Below the pieces are notes generated by a model. The model was not told the DNA's origin and made no database searches. It saw only the letters and a list, made by a program, of their open reading frames with translations. A stretch of DNA of 64,000 nt from Clostridiales bacterium 38-18 (GTDB lineage Bacteria > Bacillota > Clostridia > Peptostreptococcales > Acidaminobacteraceae). Positions 1 through 9,280 of this stretch are shown here, piece after piece (the first letter of the stretch is position 1; each line of letters begins with the position of its first letter). The stretch is taken from contig MKTL01000016.1 in assembly GCA_001897605.1 (NCBI GenBank), positions 220,268 to 284,267 of the forward strand, written 5' to 3'. A program made the position numbers and the translations under genes.

Positions 1-2218
1 CATATGAATCGGCGACGCCGTCTAGATAACTCAAATCTACATTTACTACGTAACTTAATGAAACTGGATCTACAATTTCAATTTGATTGAAATAAGCTTC
101 TGGAGCTAGTTTAAATGAAACATCACTAAAGTCTTCATAGGTAAGATCAAAATCATCTAAATAACACAAGTAATCGTTATACAATACTTCAGGTGGCTTA
201 ATACTATCTGAATAACTTGTATCATTGTAAATTTTCACAAAAAAATTCCCTTTATCTTGTGATATTGAATAGGTTCCGCCTGGGTTGTCGTATACTTCTT
301 GGGTTATTAAGAGTTGTCTCATGCCAACCGTATATTGTAGGACTCTTTCATATAAGGGACTAATATATTTAGAGTTTTTAAAGCGATCTAATGGAATGTT
401 GTATTCCACGTAAGCATTGTCCCCGAATTCCCAATCGGACTCAAAGGTTACGGTTTCACAACTGAGTGGTTCGAGTAAGGTAAGACCACTGGCAAAGAGA
501 CCTCTAAAATAAAATGGTGTATCCGAATAGGACAAGTTTAAACAGCCATATGTGATTCGATGTGCCTTGGCCATTGCTGTAAAATCAATATTGAGCTGAT
601 AAACATTTTCATCCATAAAAAGAGAAGAAGGCTCATCATAAATGTTTTCGTCTATATCATATTCATAAAATTCCATTTGTGGACGAAAATTGTCTGAACC
701 AACAATGTTTCCAAGAAGATCAAATGCAATAATTGAAACATTGTAATCAGGGATTAGAAATTTTGAATTAATTACGGTTTCTTGACTGCCATTGGTGTTG
801 TTTATTGTAACGGTTAGCATATGTTCACCTAATTTCAATTTACGAATGTTAAGTGAAGCGTCTTGTACGCTATCTGTAGAATACAAGGTTTTAACAGGAA
901 CACCATCTACCAAAAAATCGATGGTCTCAATAGTATTATCTGAGTAAAATTTAATGGGAAGATCGAATTTATATTCGGGGATGTTGTCAACGTTTGCATA
1001 AGTATGTCCAATCAAGTAAAAAGACTCACTTGAGGCATAACCAGTTAAATTGATTTCGCCGTATCCGAAAAATTGATCCTTTCCTAGAGCGCCAAGATCT
1101 TTTGTTTGGGAAAGCATAATTTTTTTTACTTCATCAGCGTCCAAATCAGGCTGATCTAGCCAAATTAGCGCAGATGCTGCTGATATAAAAGGTGATGCCA
1201 TAGAAGTTCCTGACATCGAAATAGTTGTATTATCTAGATAGGTGCTGACTATATTTTCGCCAGGTGCACAGATATCAACTGAATCACCAAAGTTAGAGTA
1301 AGATAATAAGCCACCAATTGTGTTAGTTGCACCAACTGTAACGACATCATCAAATGCGGCTGGATACAGATAACCATTATCAGTAGCATCATTTCCAGAA
1401 GAAACAACTACAATGACATCTCGGTCTATTGCGTATTGAATCGCATTTTCAAGATAGTTGGTTTTTCCTTCACCTGATAGTGACATATTAATGACTTTTG
1501 CACCTTGGTTAACAGCATAATAAATACCGGTAACTATATCAGAATCCTTAGCCAATCCCGATTCATCAAAAACATCTATAGGTAGAATTTTCACATTTGA
1601 AGGAGTAGACATTGCGATTATTCCAGCAACATGAGTACCATGCCCATTTGTGTCATCATAATCTTTCCTGTTATTTACAGCATTATAACTAGGTAACAAT
1701 CTTGATTTGAGTGATAAATTATATACATCTACACCTGTATCTAATACAGCAACGATTATATCTGTGTTGGATTGAGCAACTTTATTAGATAATTGTGAGA
1801 AACCAAGCTCCTCGGCAACATATGGTACAGATAAAGTAGTATAAAAGTAACTAAACTCGCCTTCATCGAAAGAACGATATAAATCGGGTTCAAGGTAAAG
1901 CCCCGTTTTAAACTCGCCGTTAATGTCGTATGTAATCTGTGTTGTGCCATCACTTAATAGTTGATATTCAGTAATACTGTCACTGTTGACGCTAACAGGT
2001 TTTGTGGTATTATCACCATCCTCATCTGCCAAGAAAAAAGAATCTTTTCCCGTTTTGTCTTTTGAGTCTAGCGTATTAACTGCTTGTATTTCTTGAGTTG
2101 ATGTGTTTTCAATTAGGATTGTTTCTGCTAATGAGATAGTCCCGTAAAAGTTGAACTGAAAGATGGTAGAGAGTGTTAATAGAAACAGGCTTAATAAGAG
2201 TACTTTTTTTCTTCGCAT
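1..2218 (-). CDS. Secreted subtilisin-like serine protease (S8 family), 3' end outside window
   Basis: This is the first 739 codons of a secreted endopeptidase that is still open at the window edge. The start is ATG at 2218, preceded by GGGGGAA. Residues 1-31 form a signal peptide (MRRKK, then a hydrophobic stretch ending near SLAE). A propeptide-like region follows. The S8 catalytic set is complete and in order: Asp in VLDTG (about residue 159), His in GHGTHVAG (about 191), the oxyanion Asn in SSGN (about 275) and Ser in GTSMASP (about 337). After about residue 400 the sequence turns to beta-rich repeats resembling Ig-like or jelly-roll domains, so the protein is probably a large modular exoprotease. 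Whether it ends in a wall anchor cannot be seen. The family assignment is firm; the substrate is unknown. Confidence 0.93.
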   Translation of the reverse strand, partial: MRRKKVLLLSLFLLTLSTIFQFNFYGTISLAETILIENTSTQEIQAVNTLDSKDKTGKDSFFLADEDGDNTTKPVSVNSDSITEYQLLSDGTTQITYDINGEFKTGLYLEPDLYRSFDEGEFSYFYTTLSVPYVAEELGFSQLSNKVAQSNTDIIVAVLDTGVDVYNLSLKSRLLPSYNAVNNRKDYDDTNGHGTHVAGIIAMSTPSNVKILPIDVFDESGLAKDSDIVTGIYYAVNQGAKVINMSLSGEGKTNYLENAIQYAIDRDVIVVVSSGNDATDNGYLYPAAFDDVVTVGATNTIGGLLSYSNFGDSVDICAPGENIVSTYLDNTTISMSGTSMASPFISAASALIWLDQPDLDADEVKKIMLSQTKDLGALGKDQFFGYGEINLTGYASSESFYLIGHTYANVDNIPEYKFDLPIKFYSDNTIETIDFLVDGVPVKTLYSTDSVQDASLNIRKLKLGEHMLTVTINNTNGSQETVINSKFLIPDYNVSIIAFDLLGNIVGSDNFRPQMEFYEYDIDENIYDEPSSLFMDENVYQLNIDFTAMAKAHRITYGCLNLSYSDTPFYFRGLFASGLTLLEPLSCETVTFESDWEFGDNAYVEYNIPLDRFKNSKYISPLYERVLQYTVGMRQLLITQEVYDNPGGTYSISQDKGNFFVKIYNDTSYSDSIKPPEVLYNDYLCYLDDFDLTYEDFSDVSFKLAPEAYFNQIEIVDPVSLSYVVNVDLSYLDGVADSY

Positions 2219-2376
2219 ACTTCCCCCAGGAAATGATTTACCGTGAAGAATGTTAATACATTAACAAATATAATTCTAGATAAAAGTTCTTTTTTTACAG
2301 AGTTATTTAGTTGTATATGTATAAAATTTCCACTAGCTTTAATAGTATAAGTTATCTGTTTAAAATAGTAAACCCA

Positions 2377-2425
2377 AAACACCAAAAAGTAGACACCTTA
2401 ATCTAGACATCTACCTTTGGTGTTT
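2377..2425. other. Imperfect hairpin in the 385-bp gap between the protease and the broken cyclase gene
   Basis: The arms AAACACCAAA (2377-2386) and TTTGGTGTTT (2416-2425) are exact inverse complements. GTAGA and TCTAC extend the stem inward with small bulges. No T-run follows on either strand, so it is not a convincing terminator. It sits in the AT-rich divergent promoter region (2219-2604), where nothing else clear was found. Confidence 0.35.
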
Positions 2426-2604
2426 CTATATGATATGGATAATGATATTCCATGCTATGCATAATAAGTACCAATTGATTAAAGATTTTCAAGGGTATTA
2501 AAATGTGATAGTATTAATAAAATAAATGATGGTTAGGCAATTAATGATAGTAATTATTTGTTTGGATATAAATATCTTGATTAACTATTTTAAATGAGGC
2601 GCAT

Positions 2605-3740
2605 ATGAATAACATTACACTGAAGATTAAAAATGAATATGAACTTATTAGAGCAAACACCATTCACCAGGTAATGATCATTTCCATTGTATTTGTCTAT
2701 CTAACCTCACTTCCAAGTATCATATTCTCCACCTATGATATTCAAATGAAGATATTAACGATGGCGATTTTTTCTTTGATTTCGACCTTTAATTTTGTTA
2801 TTGCATATGTTGCGAAATATTTAAATTTTAGCAGTAATACAAGATTTAGGATTTATTTGGGAATGTCGTTGTTTTATATTCTACTCATAAATTTTTCATC
2901 ACCTGGAAAGTATTTGACGACATCCGGAACAGCGGTGTTTGTTTTTTAATCATCATGTTTCTTAGTCTCTCAAGGCGACTATTAATAATTTAGGGCGTCG
3001 TCACTATTTGTCTTTGTGTAGTTAATGGGTATTTGGCTATTGGACTAACGATTTCAGTCGGTAGTGGTTATGTTTTTAATATAACGGGAATGGTACTAAT
3101 GGCGATTTTCACCCTATACAAAGGGATTGAGATGTATAGAAAATTCGAAGCACTCTATCTCGATCAGCTATTGTCCCTAAATGAGATGAACCTAGAACTT
3201 ACTGCTTTGAATGAAGAGTACGTCGCAGCTGAGGAGGAGCTGAGATATCAGTATGATGAGATATCCAGATTAAATAAGGATTTTTCAAATTTAAACGATT
3301 TTTTAAGCGCCTTACTCAAGGTTACTGAAGACGGCTTTTTAACCTATAATTTGCTCAACAAGGAAGCAAAGCTATATAACAGAATGACAAGCCTAATGGG
3401 TATTGACACATATGAACTCATAGATGAATTACCAAATTTTTACCGTAATATTGACGACAAGGATAAAAATGAATTTTCGGAGCTATGGAAGCGTCTCTTA
3501 AAGCATGAAATTCATTATGGTAAAATTGAGGTTGCGTACCGACACCAGGAAAAGGTACACGATCTTAGATTGGCACTTCTTATTTCACATTCTAAGTATG
3601 GTGAAACGGTTCTAGTAATAGCGGTTAAGGATATTTCTAGCCAAAAGAAAAGTGAAAGAGAGCTGCTTTTCCAGGTCGATCATGATTTACTGATAAATGC
3701 CTACAATCTCGATGGGGTCACCATTTACTTATCAATATGA
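2605..3740 (+). pseudogene. Broken membrane-bound PAS/GGDEF diguanylate cyclase gene
   Basis: Two ORF pieces (2605-2949 and 3033-3740) read as one decayed sensor gene. The first encodes several hydrophobic segments. The second continues a membrane segment, then has a Glu-rich coiled coil, a PAS-like domain and a linker ending in DHDLLINAYN, which resembles the start of a GGDEF domain (D.LT...NR). The first piece ends at TAA after a run of six T; one more T would keep the frame open into 'LIIMFLSL'. A second in-frame TAG lies at about 2992-2994, and beyond it the frame runs straight into the second piece. The catalytic GGDEF region is missing, and a terminator follows 17 bp after the stop. At least three lesions make function very unlikely. 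The original role was presumably c-di-GMP synthesis. Confidence 0.72.
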
Positions 3741-3757
3741 ATAATAACAACAGAATT

Positions 3758-3788
3758 AACCTCATAAATTTATTTTTATGAGGTTTTT
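3758..3788 (+). terminator. Rho-independent terminator after the broken cyclase gene
   Basis: The 11-bp arms AACCTCATAAA (3758-3768) and TTTATGAGGTT (3775-3785) have a 6-nt loop and end in a T-run. Confidence 0.8.
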
Positions 3789-3800
3789 CGCGCCTTTAAC

Positions 3801-3832
3801 CCTAGTTAACTAGGCATTAATACCTAGTTAAC
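3801..3832. promoter_or_regulatory. 14-bp palindrome plus repeated half, possible operator upstream of the chemoreceptor gene
   Basis: CCTAGTTAACTAGG (3801-3814) is a perfect palindrome. Ten of its bases, CCTAGTTAAC, recur in the same orientation at 3823-3832, 22 bp downstream. The pair lies about 100 bp before the chemoreceptor start, as expected for a dimeric regulator site. The bound protein is unknown. Confidence 0.4.
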
Positions 3833-3933
3833 AAAAAGTTCATGTTATAATTTTCAAATTTCGTGTACATATAAAACATTAGTAGATAAGTAAAAAATCA
3901 TAACTATAAAATAATGAGCGGATGAGGGATGGT

Positions 3934-5976
3934 ATGAAAAATAAAAACAACTTTTTTGTCAATCTAAAGATTAGGAACAAGCTCTATTTGGGATTTTCAT
4001 TTATGATTATTATCATTGTAATTCTATCTGCAATAAATGTGGTCAATTACAAGGCGATGAATAATCAAATTAAAATCTATGATCTCGTTTCTGAAATGGA
4101 AGCGAATGTATTAGCTGCAAGAATTGAACAAGTTAGATACCAACAGGATGGCTTGGCAGAAACCTCTGCTAAGGTTCAAAGTAGTCTTGATATAGCTAAA
4201 ACCTCTATTGAGCAAGCCTCTAGTCTTATGAAGTCTGAAACAAATATTATTAACTCAAAGAAAATAATCCAGGACCTAGATACGTATAAGACAAGCTTCA
4301 GTACATATGTGCAAATGGAGGGCGAGAAGGATAGTCAAAGTGTTATTATGCAAGATGAGTCTATGGTTGCTTATGATCGACTAAATGAGACACTCAGACT
4401 TGAAGAGGAATTTATCCTTACACTTACAGTATCTGAGGAAATTAAAGCCTCATACGAAAAATATGTATTACTCAGAAAAATTAACATGGCATTTATGAGC
4501 ATGAATTCATATATGAAGGATTATCAAATTGATAAGAACGCTGAGAATCACAAAGCCTTTGATGATAGTGTTATTCAAGTAAAGGATGAAATCGCAAACG
4601 CTAGAAAGATACTAAAGGCACAGGATGTGCTGGACGAGCTCGATATAGCAGAGGCTTCGATCATATCCTACGATGAGGCTTTTGATAAGTATTTTGATTT
4701 ATCTACGCAACAATCTGACGTAGCAGCCTCTGTAAGAGCCGTTGCAACAAATATTTCTGATACCGCATCGGTCATCAGACTGGGTGTGTTGGATTATGTT
4801 GATAATCTGGAAAACAGAATTAATTTCTTGAATTTAATTTTAACCATAGGTGCAATTGCGCTAAGTGTCCTTATCGGTTTAATTATAACTTCTCTAATTA
4901 CTAAGCCAATTAAAAAGACAGTGGCTATTATGGACAATATTGCAGCCTATGATTTATCAACCGATCTCGATGCGCATTTCATCTCAAGAAAAGACGAAAT
5001 GGGACACCTAGCAAGATCCATCAATCAGGTAAGTCATAATCTTAGAGATATTCTACGAAATATCAGCAATACCTCAGATCAGCTTGCATCATCTGCTGAA
5101 GAGCTTGCTGCTACCAGTCTTATGAGTGCCAATTCAGGCAATGAGGTTGCAAAAACCATCGAAGAAATCGCCGAGGGCGCTACCAACCAAGCTAAGAATA
5201 CGTCTAACGGTGTGGACAGTGCCAATGATTTAGGCAGACTTCTCGAGCGGGATGCAGATCGAATCAATAGCCTTTCGATTGCAGCTGGTCAGGTGAGTCA
5301 GCTTAAGGATGAAGGAATGAAAATTGTCGACCATCTCGTAATAGAAACGGATCGAAATGGCCAAGCATCAAATTCTGTATATGATATCGTTCAAGAGACG
5401 AACAAAAGTACAGAGAAAATTGAGGTAGCAAGTCAGATGATCAAGAGTATTGCTGATCAAACCAATCTTCTTGCATTAAACGCAGCGATTGAAGCGGCAC
5501 GTGCTGGTGAAGCAGGTCGAGGCTTCTCTGTAGTGGCAGATGAAATTAGAAAGCTGGCTGAACAGTCGACTGCCTTTACAGAAGAAATACAAAATACCAT
5601 CAATGATTTGATTAAGAAATCTCTACAGGCAGTGAATACAATGAAGGATTCTCAGCAAATTACACTTTCGCAATCAAAAAGTGTTGAGTTGACATCGGAC
5701 AAGTTTATGGGTATTTCATCAGCCGTCGATCATATTTTGAATCAAATCACAGAGATTACTGAATCAAGAAGAGTGATGACCACTAAGAAAGAGGACCTAA
5801 TCGATCTCATGGGTAGTTTATCGGCGATTTCGGAGGAAAATGCAGCTGGGACAGAACAGGCTGCAGCAGCAATTGAAGAGCAGTCAGCATCCATGGATGA
5901 GATCTATGAAGCGAGTAATGAGCTAGCTAAAATAGCTGAGGAGCTAAAAATGGCAGTTTCTAGATTTAAACTTTAG
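3934..5976 (+). CDS. Methyl-accepting chemotaxis protein, membrane-bound
   Basis: This transmembrane chemoreceptor should signal to CheA/CheW (not in this window). TM1 is at about residues 14-36. A long helical extracytoplasmic ligand domain of the four-helix-bundle type follows. TM2 lies near 300-320, then a HAMP domain and the cytoplasmic methyl-accepting coiled coil. The conserved hairpin tip is visible ([20 protein letters not shown], then [18 protein letters not shown]). ATG 3934 is preferred over ATG 3922 because GAGGGA at 3924-3929 is well placed as its ribosome binding site, and the protein then begins MKNKNN. The gene stands alone between a terminator and a decayed acetyltransferase. 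The ligand is unknown. Confidence 0.93.
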   Translation: MKNKNNFFVNLKIRNKLYLGFSFMIIIIVILSAINVVNYKAMNNQIKIYDLVSEMEANVLAARIEQVRYQQDGLAETSAKVQSSLDIAKTSIEQASSLMKSETNIINSKKIIQDLDTYKTSFSTYVQMEGEKDSQSVIMQDESMVAYDRLNETLRLEEEFILTLTVSEEIKASYEKYVLLRKINMAFMSMNSYMKDYQIDKNAENHKAFDDSVIQVKDEIANARKILKAQDVLDELDIAEASIISYDEAFDKYFDLSTQQSDVAASVRAVATNISDTASVIRLGVLDYVDNLENRINFLNLILTIGAIALSVLIGLIITSLITKPIKKTVAIMDNIAAYDLSTDLDAHFISRKDEMGHLARSINQVSHNLRDILRNISNTSDQLASSAEELAATSLMSANSGNEVAKTIEEIAEGATNQAKNTSNGVDSANDLGRLLERDADRINSLSIAAGQVSQLKDEGMKIVDHLVIETDRNGQASNSVYDIVQETNKSTEKIEVASQMIKSIADQTNLLALNAAIEAARAGEAGRGFSVVADEIRKLAEQSTAFTEEIQNTINDLIKKSLQAVNTMKDSQQITLSQSKSVELTSDKFMGISSAVDHILNQITEITESRRVMTTKKEDLIDLMGSLSAISEENAAGTEQAAAAIEEQSASMDEIYEASNELAKIAEELKMAVSRFKL

Positions 5977-6025
5977 AAAGATGTCTGGTCACCCTCCTAA
6001 TTACTTCTCATATTTTTAAGTTTAA

Positions 6026-6077
6026 GAACCCCCTAAGTGTGTATACAACTAATAATGTATATAAACAAAGGGGGTTC
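6026..6077. repeat. Short inverted repeat with a 34-nt loop
   Basis: GAACCCCCT (6026-6034) and AGGGGGTTC (6069-6077) are exact inverse complements. They lie just beyond the 3' end of the GNAT remnant on the minus strand and may be its old terminator, although the T-run is weak. A scar of a lost mobile element is also possible. Confidence 0.35.
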
Positions 6078-6080
6078 AAT

Positions 6081-6330
6081 TTATTTGTTTCTCATAACGG
6101 TTATAAAGCCATCCATAATTTTATGACTTACTCTAAAGCCTTTCCGTATATAAAAATTAAGCGCTTCTGTGTTACCATTGTATACAAATATAAAATGATC
6201 GTGTATAGCCGTAGATTCATCCAGCCAAGCTATGGAACGATTAAAGAGTTCACTTCCTAATCAAGTCATTGCAAAGCTCTCGTAATACTTCAATGTTAAC
6301 TTCATGTAAAACTTCGTAAGTAATTCTCAT
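6081..6330 (-). pseudogene. Internally deleted GNAT acetyltransferase remnant
   Basis: On the minus strand an ATG at 6330 opens MRITYEVLHEVNIEVLREL, the typical start of a small GNAT acetyltransferase, but the frame stops after about 27 residues. From there another frame reads GSELFNRSIAWLDES and continues through NGNTEALNFYIRKGF and MDGFITVMRNK to a stop at 6081. That is the C-terminal acetyl-CoA-binding end of the same family (NGN..AL.FY..KGF). Roughly 60-70 central residues are missing, and the junction near 6250-6260 changes frame, so this is an internal deletion. A 73-residue plus-strand ORF over the same DNA is a shadow of this remnant. Confidence 0.7.
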
Positions 6331-6453
6331 AATTAGCTCCTTTTTGTTGACCATAATATACCTTTCAGTTACAATTTTAAAAAAAAGTCAGAAATACACA
6401 AGTATGCAATATTTACTGATTAAGGAAGAATAAACTGAGTAAAGAGGATACAT

Positions 6454-6777
6454 ATGTCGAATGATAAATATATGAGCAAATACGATACCTGTCCACTTTC
6501 CGCTGCAATCGATGTGATAGGCGGTAAGTGGCGACTTCCGGTAATCTGGGCGATCCATAAAAATGGGGTTGTAAGATACAATGAATTAAAAAGGCAGGTG
6601 GAGGGTATCACAAACATGATGCTGACCCAGTCGCTAAAAGAGCTGGAGGGTCACGGTGTCGTCAAAAGAACTCAATATGCAGAGATTCCACCTAGAGTAG
6701 AGTACGCGCTTTCTGAAAAAGGTGAAGCGCTTATACCGACGTTAAAGGGGTTGGCTGATTGGGGTAAGGCATTATAA
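6454..6777 (+). CDS. HxlR-family winged-helix transcriptional regulator
   Basis: This 107-residue protein is a typical HxlR/MarR-like DNA-binding dimer. It has the conserved N-terminal Cys in DTCPL (residue 13), the motif IGGKWRLPVIW, the recognition region RYNELKRQVEGITNMMLTQ, and the wing ending in PPRVEYALSEKG. The single conserved Cys is often redox- or electrophile-responsive in this family. GAGGAT precedes the ATG. The stop is 21 bp before the ATG of the next gene, a 7TM diguanylate cyclase, so the two are probably co-transcribed. The target is unknown. Confidence 0.9.
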   Translation: MSNDKYMSKYDTCPLSAAIDVIGGKWRLPVIWAIHKNGVVRYNELKRQVEGITNMMLTQSLKELEGHGVVKRTQYAEIPPRVEYALSEKGEALIPTLKGLADWGKAL

Positions 6778-6798
6778 TTAAAGCGTTTGAGGGGGCTT

Positions 6799-8580
6799 AT
6801 GAAAAAATTTGTTCAAAGTGGCTATCAGTATCGAAACCTGTCATTGATGATCCTACTATTACTAACCGTTCTGGTTTTATCAGGCTGCTCTGAGAAGCAT
6901 GACACTGAGCTGATAGAGTTTGGGACATTAAACCTTAGCGATTGGGTACCTAAGGATGATGTAACTGTAAGGCTAAATGGGGAATGGGAGCTCTATCCAG
7001 GAAAGCTGATCGAGCCAGGAGAATTTGATGCCTATAAGTCAGATAAAATTTATTTCAATGTACCAAACCCATACACGAAAGGGGCGCATGGCGAAACTCT
7101 TGAAAAAGAGGGTGTTGCAACCCTTAGACTGGTTATCAAAATGCCCAAAACAGCACCTGATACTAAGGTGTATGGGTTAATCGTAAGACAGGTGATGACA
7201 GCATCAAAGGTTTGGATCAACGGCGTCGTTTATTCTGAGGTTGGCGTCGTTACCCAAGACCCAGAAGCATTTAAGGGCAGCTTTGAGAGACAGGTGATCA
7301 CTTTTAAGCAGGAGCTTCCAGAACTGGAAATAGTGATTCAGGCGGCGAATTATCATAATATTGTCGCCAAAATAAGAGACATTCAACTAGGGACGGCATT
7401 GGCTGTCAAGCATCACTATATGCACAGTGTTTCATCTGATATTTTTATTACAGGTGCACTGGCAATTATGGCAGCATATCATTTCGCATTGTTTTTTAAA
7501 CGGCCATCATATAAGGCACCACTTTATTTTGGTTTTTTCTGTCTAATTATAGCGCTTCGAAACGTAATGGTAGGCGGCAGGTTTGTCTATGAAATTTTTC
7601 CAAACATCACAATTGAACAGCTAAATCGGACCGCATTTTTAACTGTATATGGTGGCTTACCGTTTATCGTCTCATTTTTTAGAACACTTTTTCCAAGGAA
7701 AATACCTGCTAGGCTCCTGCATATCTTGGTGGTAATGACACTAGTGGCGAGTAGCTTAACACTTTTTACACCAATCGTTATATATAGTAGGTTGCTTATC
7801 CTATATGAGGTTGTATTTGCAGCCATTTTCCTTTATTTACTATATGCGATTTTCTATGAAATTACGCAAAAAACACAGGGTGCAACGATTCTTTTTGTTG
7901 GTGTACTCGTCTATGTTGGCGCTACTTTTAATGATATGCTGCTTCAAGAGGGCATTATTCAAACTAGGTCACTTGCTTCAATTGGATTTTTTATTTTTAT
8001 CTTTTCTCAGGCTTATATTATGGCAATCCAATTTTCAGATGCATTTGATAAAGTAGATAAGCTGATGGAAGAAAATAAAGCCGTCTATCGGGATGACTTG
8101 ACAGGGTTACTAAATAGAAAGGGCTATTATGAAAAGGCAGAAGCGGTTTTAAAGGAGGCGAGAGGTAGCAAACGGTCCTTTGCTATCATTTATGGGGATT
8201 TAAACCGATTTAAGCAGGTCAACGATAATTATGGACATAAAGAGGGCGATAAAGCATTAATCATGACAGCCAGCCTGTTGGTAGAAGGCTCGCATAAGTC
8301 CGATGTAGTCGCTCGATTAAGTGGAGATGAGTTTATTATTTTATCAACGGAGCTCAGGACTGATGCAGCAGTGTTAAATCGAATTGATCACATTAGCAAT
8401 TTATTTGACAACTATAATATAAAATCAATTAAGCCTTATCAGCTATCTATCAGTATGGGATATGCACTCTACGATGCAGATGCAAATCAAAGCCTAGATA
8501 TGCTGATGCTGGTTGCAGATAAAGGTCTTTACTTACAAAAAGAATCGTTTGCAAAAGCAAGCGACCGAAGAATAAAATAA
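6799..8580 (+). CDS. Membrane diguanylate cyclase with 7TMR-DISM sensor
   Basis: This 593-residue protein probably makes c-di-GMP in response to an extracellular signal. It opens with a lipoprotein-like signal (LVLSGC, lipobox Cys near residue 32). A beta-rich extracellular domain typical of 7TMR-DISM receptors follows (RLNGEWELYPGKL). Next come about seven hydrophobic helices (residues 205-420), then a GGDEF domain beginning RDDLTGLLNRKGYY. The catalytic loop is SGDEF at about residue 508, a tolerated variant. I see no RxxD inhibition site at the usual position upstream. ATG 6799 is preferred over the in-frame TTG at 6787, because GAGGGGG lies between them. It is a paralogue of the gene at 27005-28858. 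Confidence 0.9.
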   Translation: MKKFVQSGYQYRNLSLMILLLLTVLVLSGCSEKHDTELIEFGTLNLSDWVPKDDVTVRLNGEWELYPGKLIEPGEFDAYKSDKIYFNVPNPYTKGAHGETLEKEGVATLRLVIKMPKTAPDTKVYGLIVRQVMTASKVWINGVVYSEVGVVTQDPEAFKGSFERQVITFKQELPELEIVIQAANYHNIVAKIRDIQLGTALAVKHHYMHSVSSDIFITGALAIMAAYHFALFFKRPSYKAPLYFGFFCLIIALRNVMVGGRFVYEIFPNITIEQLNRTAFLTVYGGLPFIVSFFRTLFPRKIPARLLHILVVMTLVASSLTLFTPIVIYSRLLILYEVVFAAIFLYLLYAIFYEITQKTQGATILFVGVLVYVGATFNDMLLQEGIIQTRSLASIGFFIFIFSQAYIMAIQFSDAFDKVDKLMEENKAVYRDDLTGLLNRKGYYEKAEAVLKEARGSKRSFAIIYGDLNRFKQVNDNYGHKEGDKALIMTASLLVEGSHKSDVVARLSGDEFIILSTELRTDAAVLNRIDHISNLFDNYNIKSIKPYQLSISMGYALYDADANQSLDMLMLVADKGLYLQKESFAKASDRRIK

Positions 8581-8605
8581 CGATGATATAAGGTGGAGCA
8601 AGACG

Positions 8606-9079
8606 ATGAAGAAGACAAATGTAGAACGTATCTTAGAACAAAGTAAGGTCAATTTTACAGTGGCACATTATGAACCCGACGATGGAAAAATAGATGGCGT
8701 ATCGGTAGCTGAAAAAGTAGGTAAGCCTGTGGACTGCGTCTATAAAACACTGGTGACAATAGGACAGAGTAAGCAGCTTTATGTATTGCTAATCCCCGTA
8801 GCGGAGAATCTAGACCTTAAGAAAGCCGCGAAGGTTTGCGGTGAAAAAAGCATCGATATGCTCCCTGTAAAGGATATTGAAAAGCACACAGGTTACATCA
8901 GGGGCGGATGCTCACCGATAGGGATGAAAAAGAAGTACAAAACCTTTATTCACGAAACTGCAGCCAAGCTCGTCGAAATAACGGTGAGCGGTGGTAAGAT
9001 TGGGACGCAAGTATCACTTGATCCCGAAGCACTAAGGCATATGGTACAAGCTGAGTTTGCAGATTTAATTACAATTTAA
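8606..9079 (+). CDS. ybaK: YbaK/EbsC-type Cys-tRNA(Pro) deacylase
   Basis: This 157-residue trans-editing enzyme hydrolyses Cys wrongly loaded on tRNA(Pro). Family marks include VYKTLV with the conserved Lys (about residue 47), and GYIRGGCSPIGMKKK in the substrate pocket. Length and sequence match the YbaK family closely. It starts 25 bp after the cyclase gene behind AAGGTGGA and may be read from the same transcript. A strong terminator follows. It probably acts with prolyl-tRNA synthetase, which is not in this window. Confidence 0.92.
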   Translation: MKKTNVERILEQSKVNFTVAHYEPDDGKIDGVSVAEKVGKPVDCVYKTLVTIGQSKQLYVLLIPVAENLDLKKAAKVCGEKSIDMLPVKDIEKHTGYIRGGCSPIGMKKKYKTFIHETAAKLVEITVSGGKIGTQVSLDPEALRHMVQAEFADLITI

Positions 9080-9085
9080 CCTTTC

Positions 9086-9129
9086 AAAAAAATGATATGA
9101 ATCTTTATTGATGACTATCATTTTTTTTT
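9086..9129 (+). terminator. Rho-independent terminator after ybaK
   Basis: AAAAAAATGATA (9086-9097) pairs with TATCATTTTTTT (from 9116). The hairpin ends in a run of nine T. Confidence 0.75.
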
Positions 9130-9222
9130 ATGAAACTAAATCGATCTTTGAAACGTTATAAATATAATGTATTCATTTTGATAGAATTAGTATAGTAATG
9201 CAAATGTAACGAATACAAACAT

Positions 9223-9250
9223 GTCACAAATACATTTTATGAGTTATAAT
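9223..9250 (+). promoter_or_regulatory. Sigma-A-type promoter of the adhesin gene
   Basis: A perfect -10 TATAAT (9245-9250) lies 16 bp downstream of GTCACA (9223-9228, four of six matches to the -35 consensus). A strong AGAGGAG site follows, then the ATG at 9281. Confidence 0.55.
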
Positions 9251-9280
9251 GGTTGTATGTGAAAAAAAGAGGAGAAAAGT

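Noticed and set aside
6039-6260. Plus-strand 73-residue ORF
   Set aside because: It is antisense to the GNAT remnant, which explains the sequence much better.
7204-8056. Several overlapping ORFs of 60-83 residues in the first 7TM cyclase gene
   Set aside because: Shadows of a well-supported coding region in other frames.
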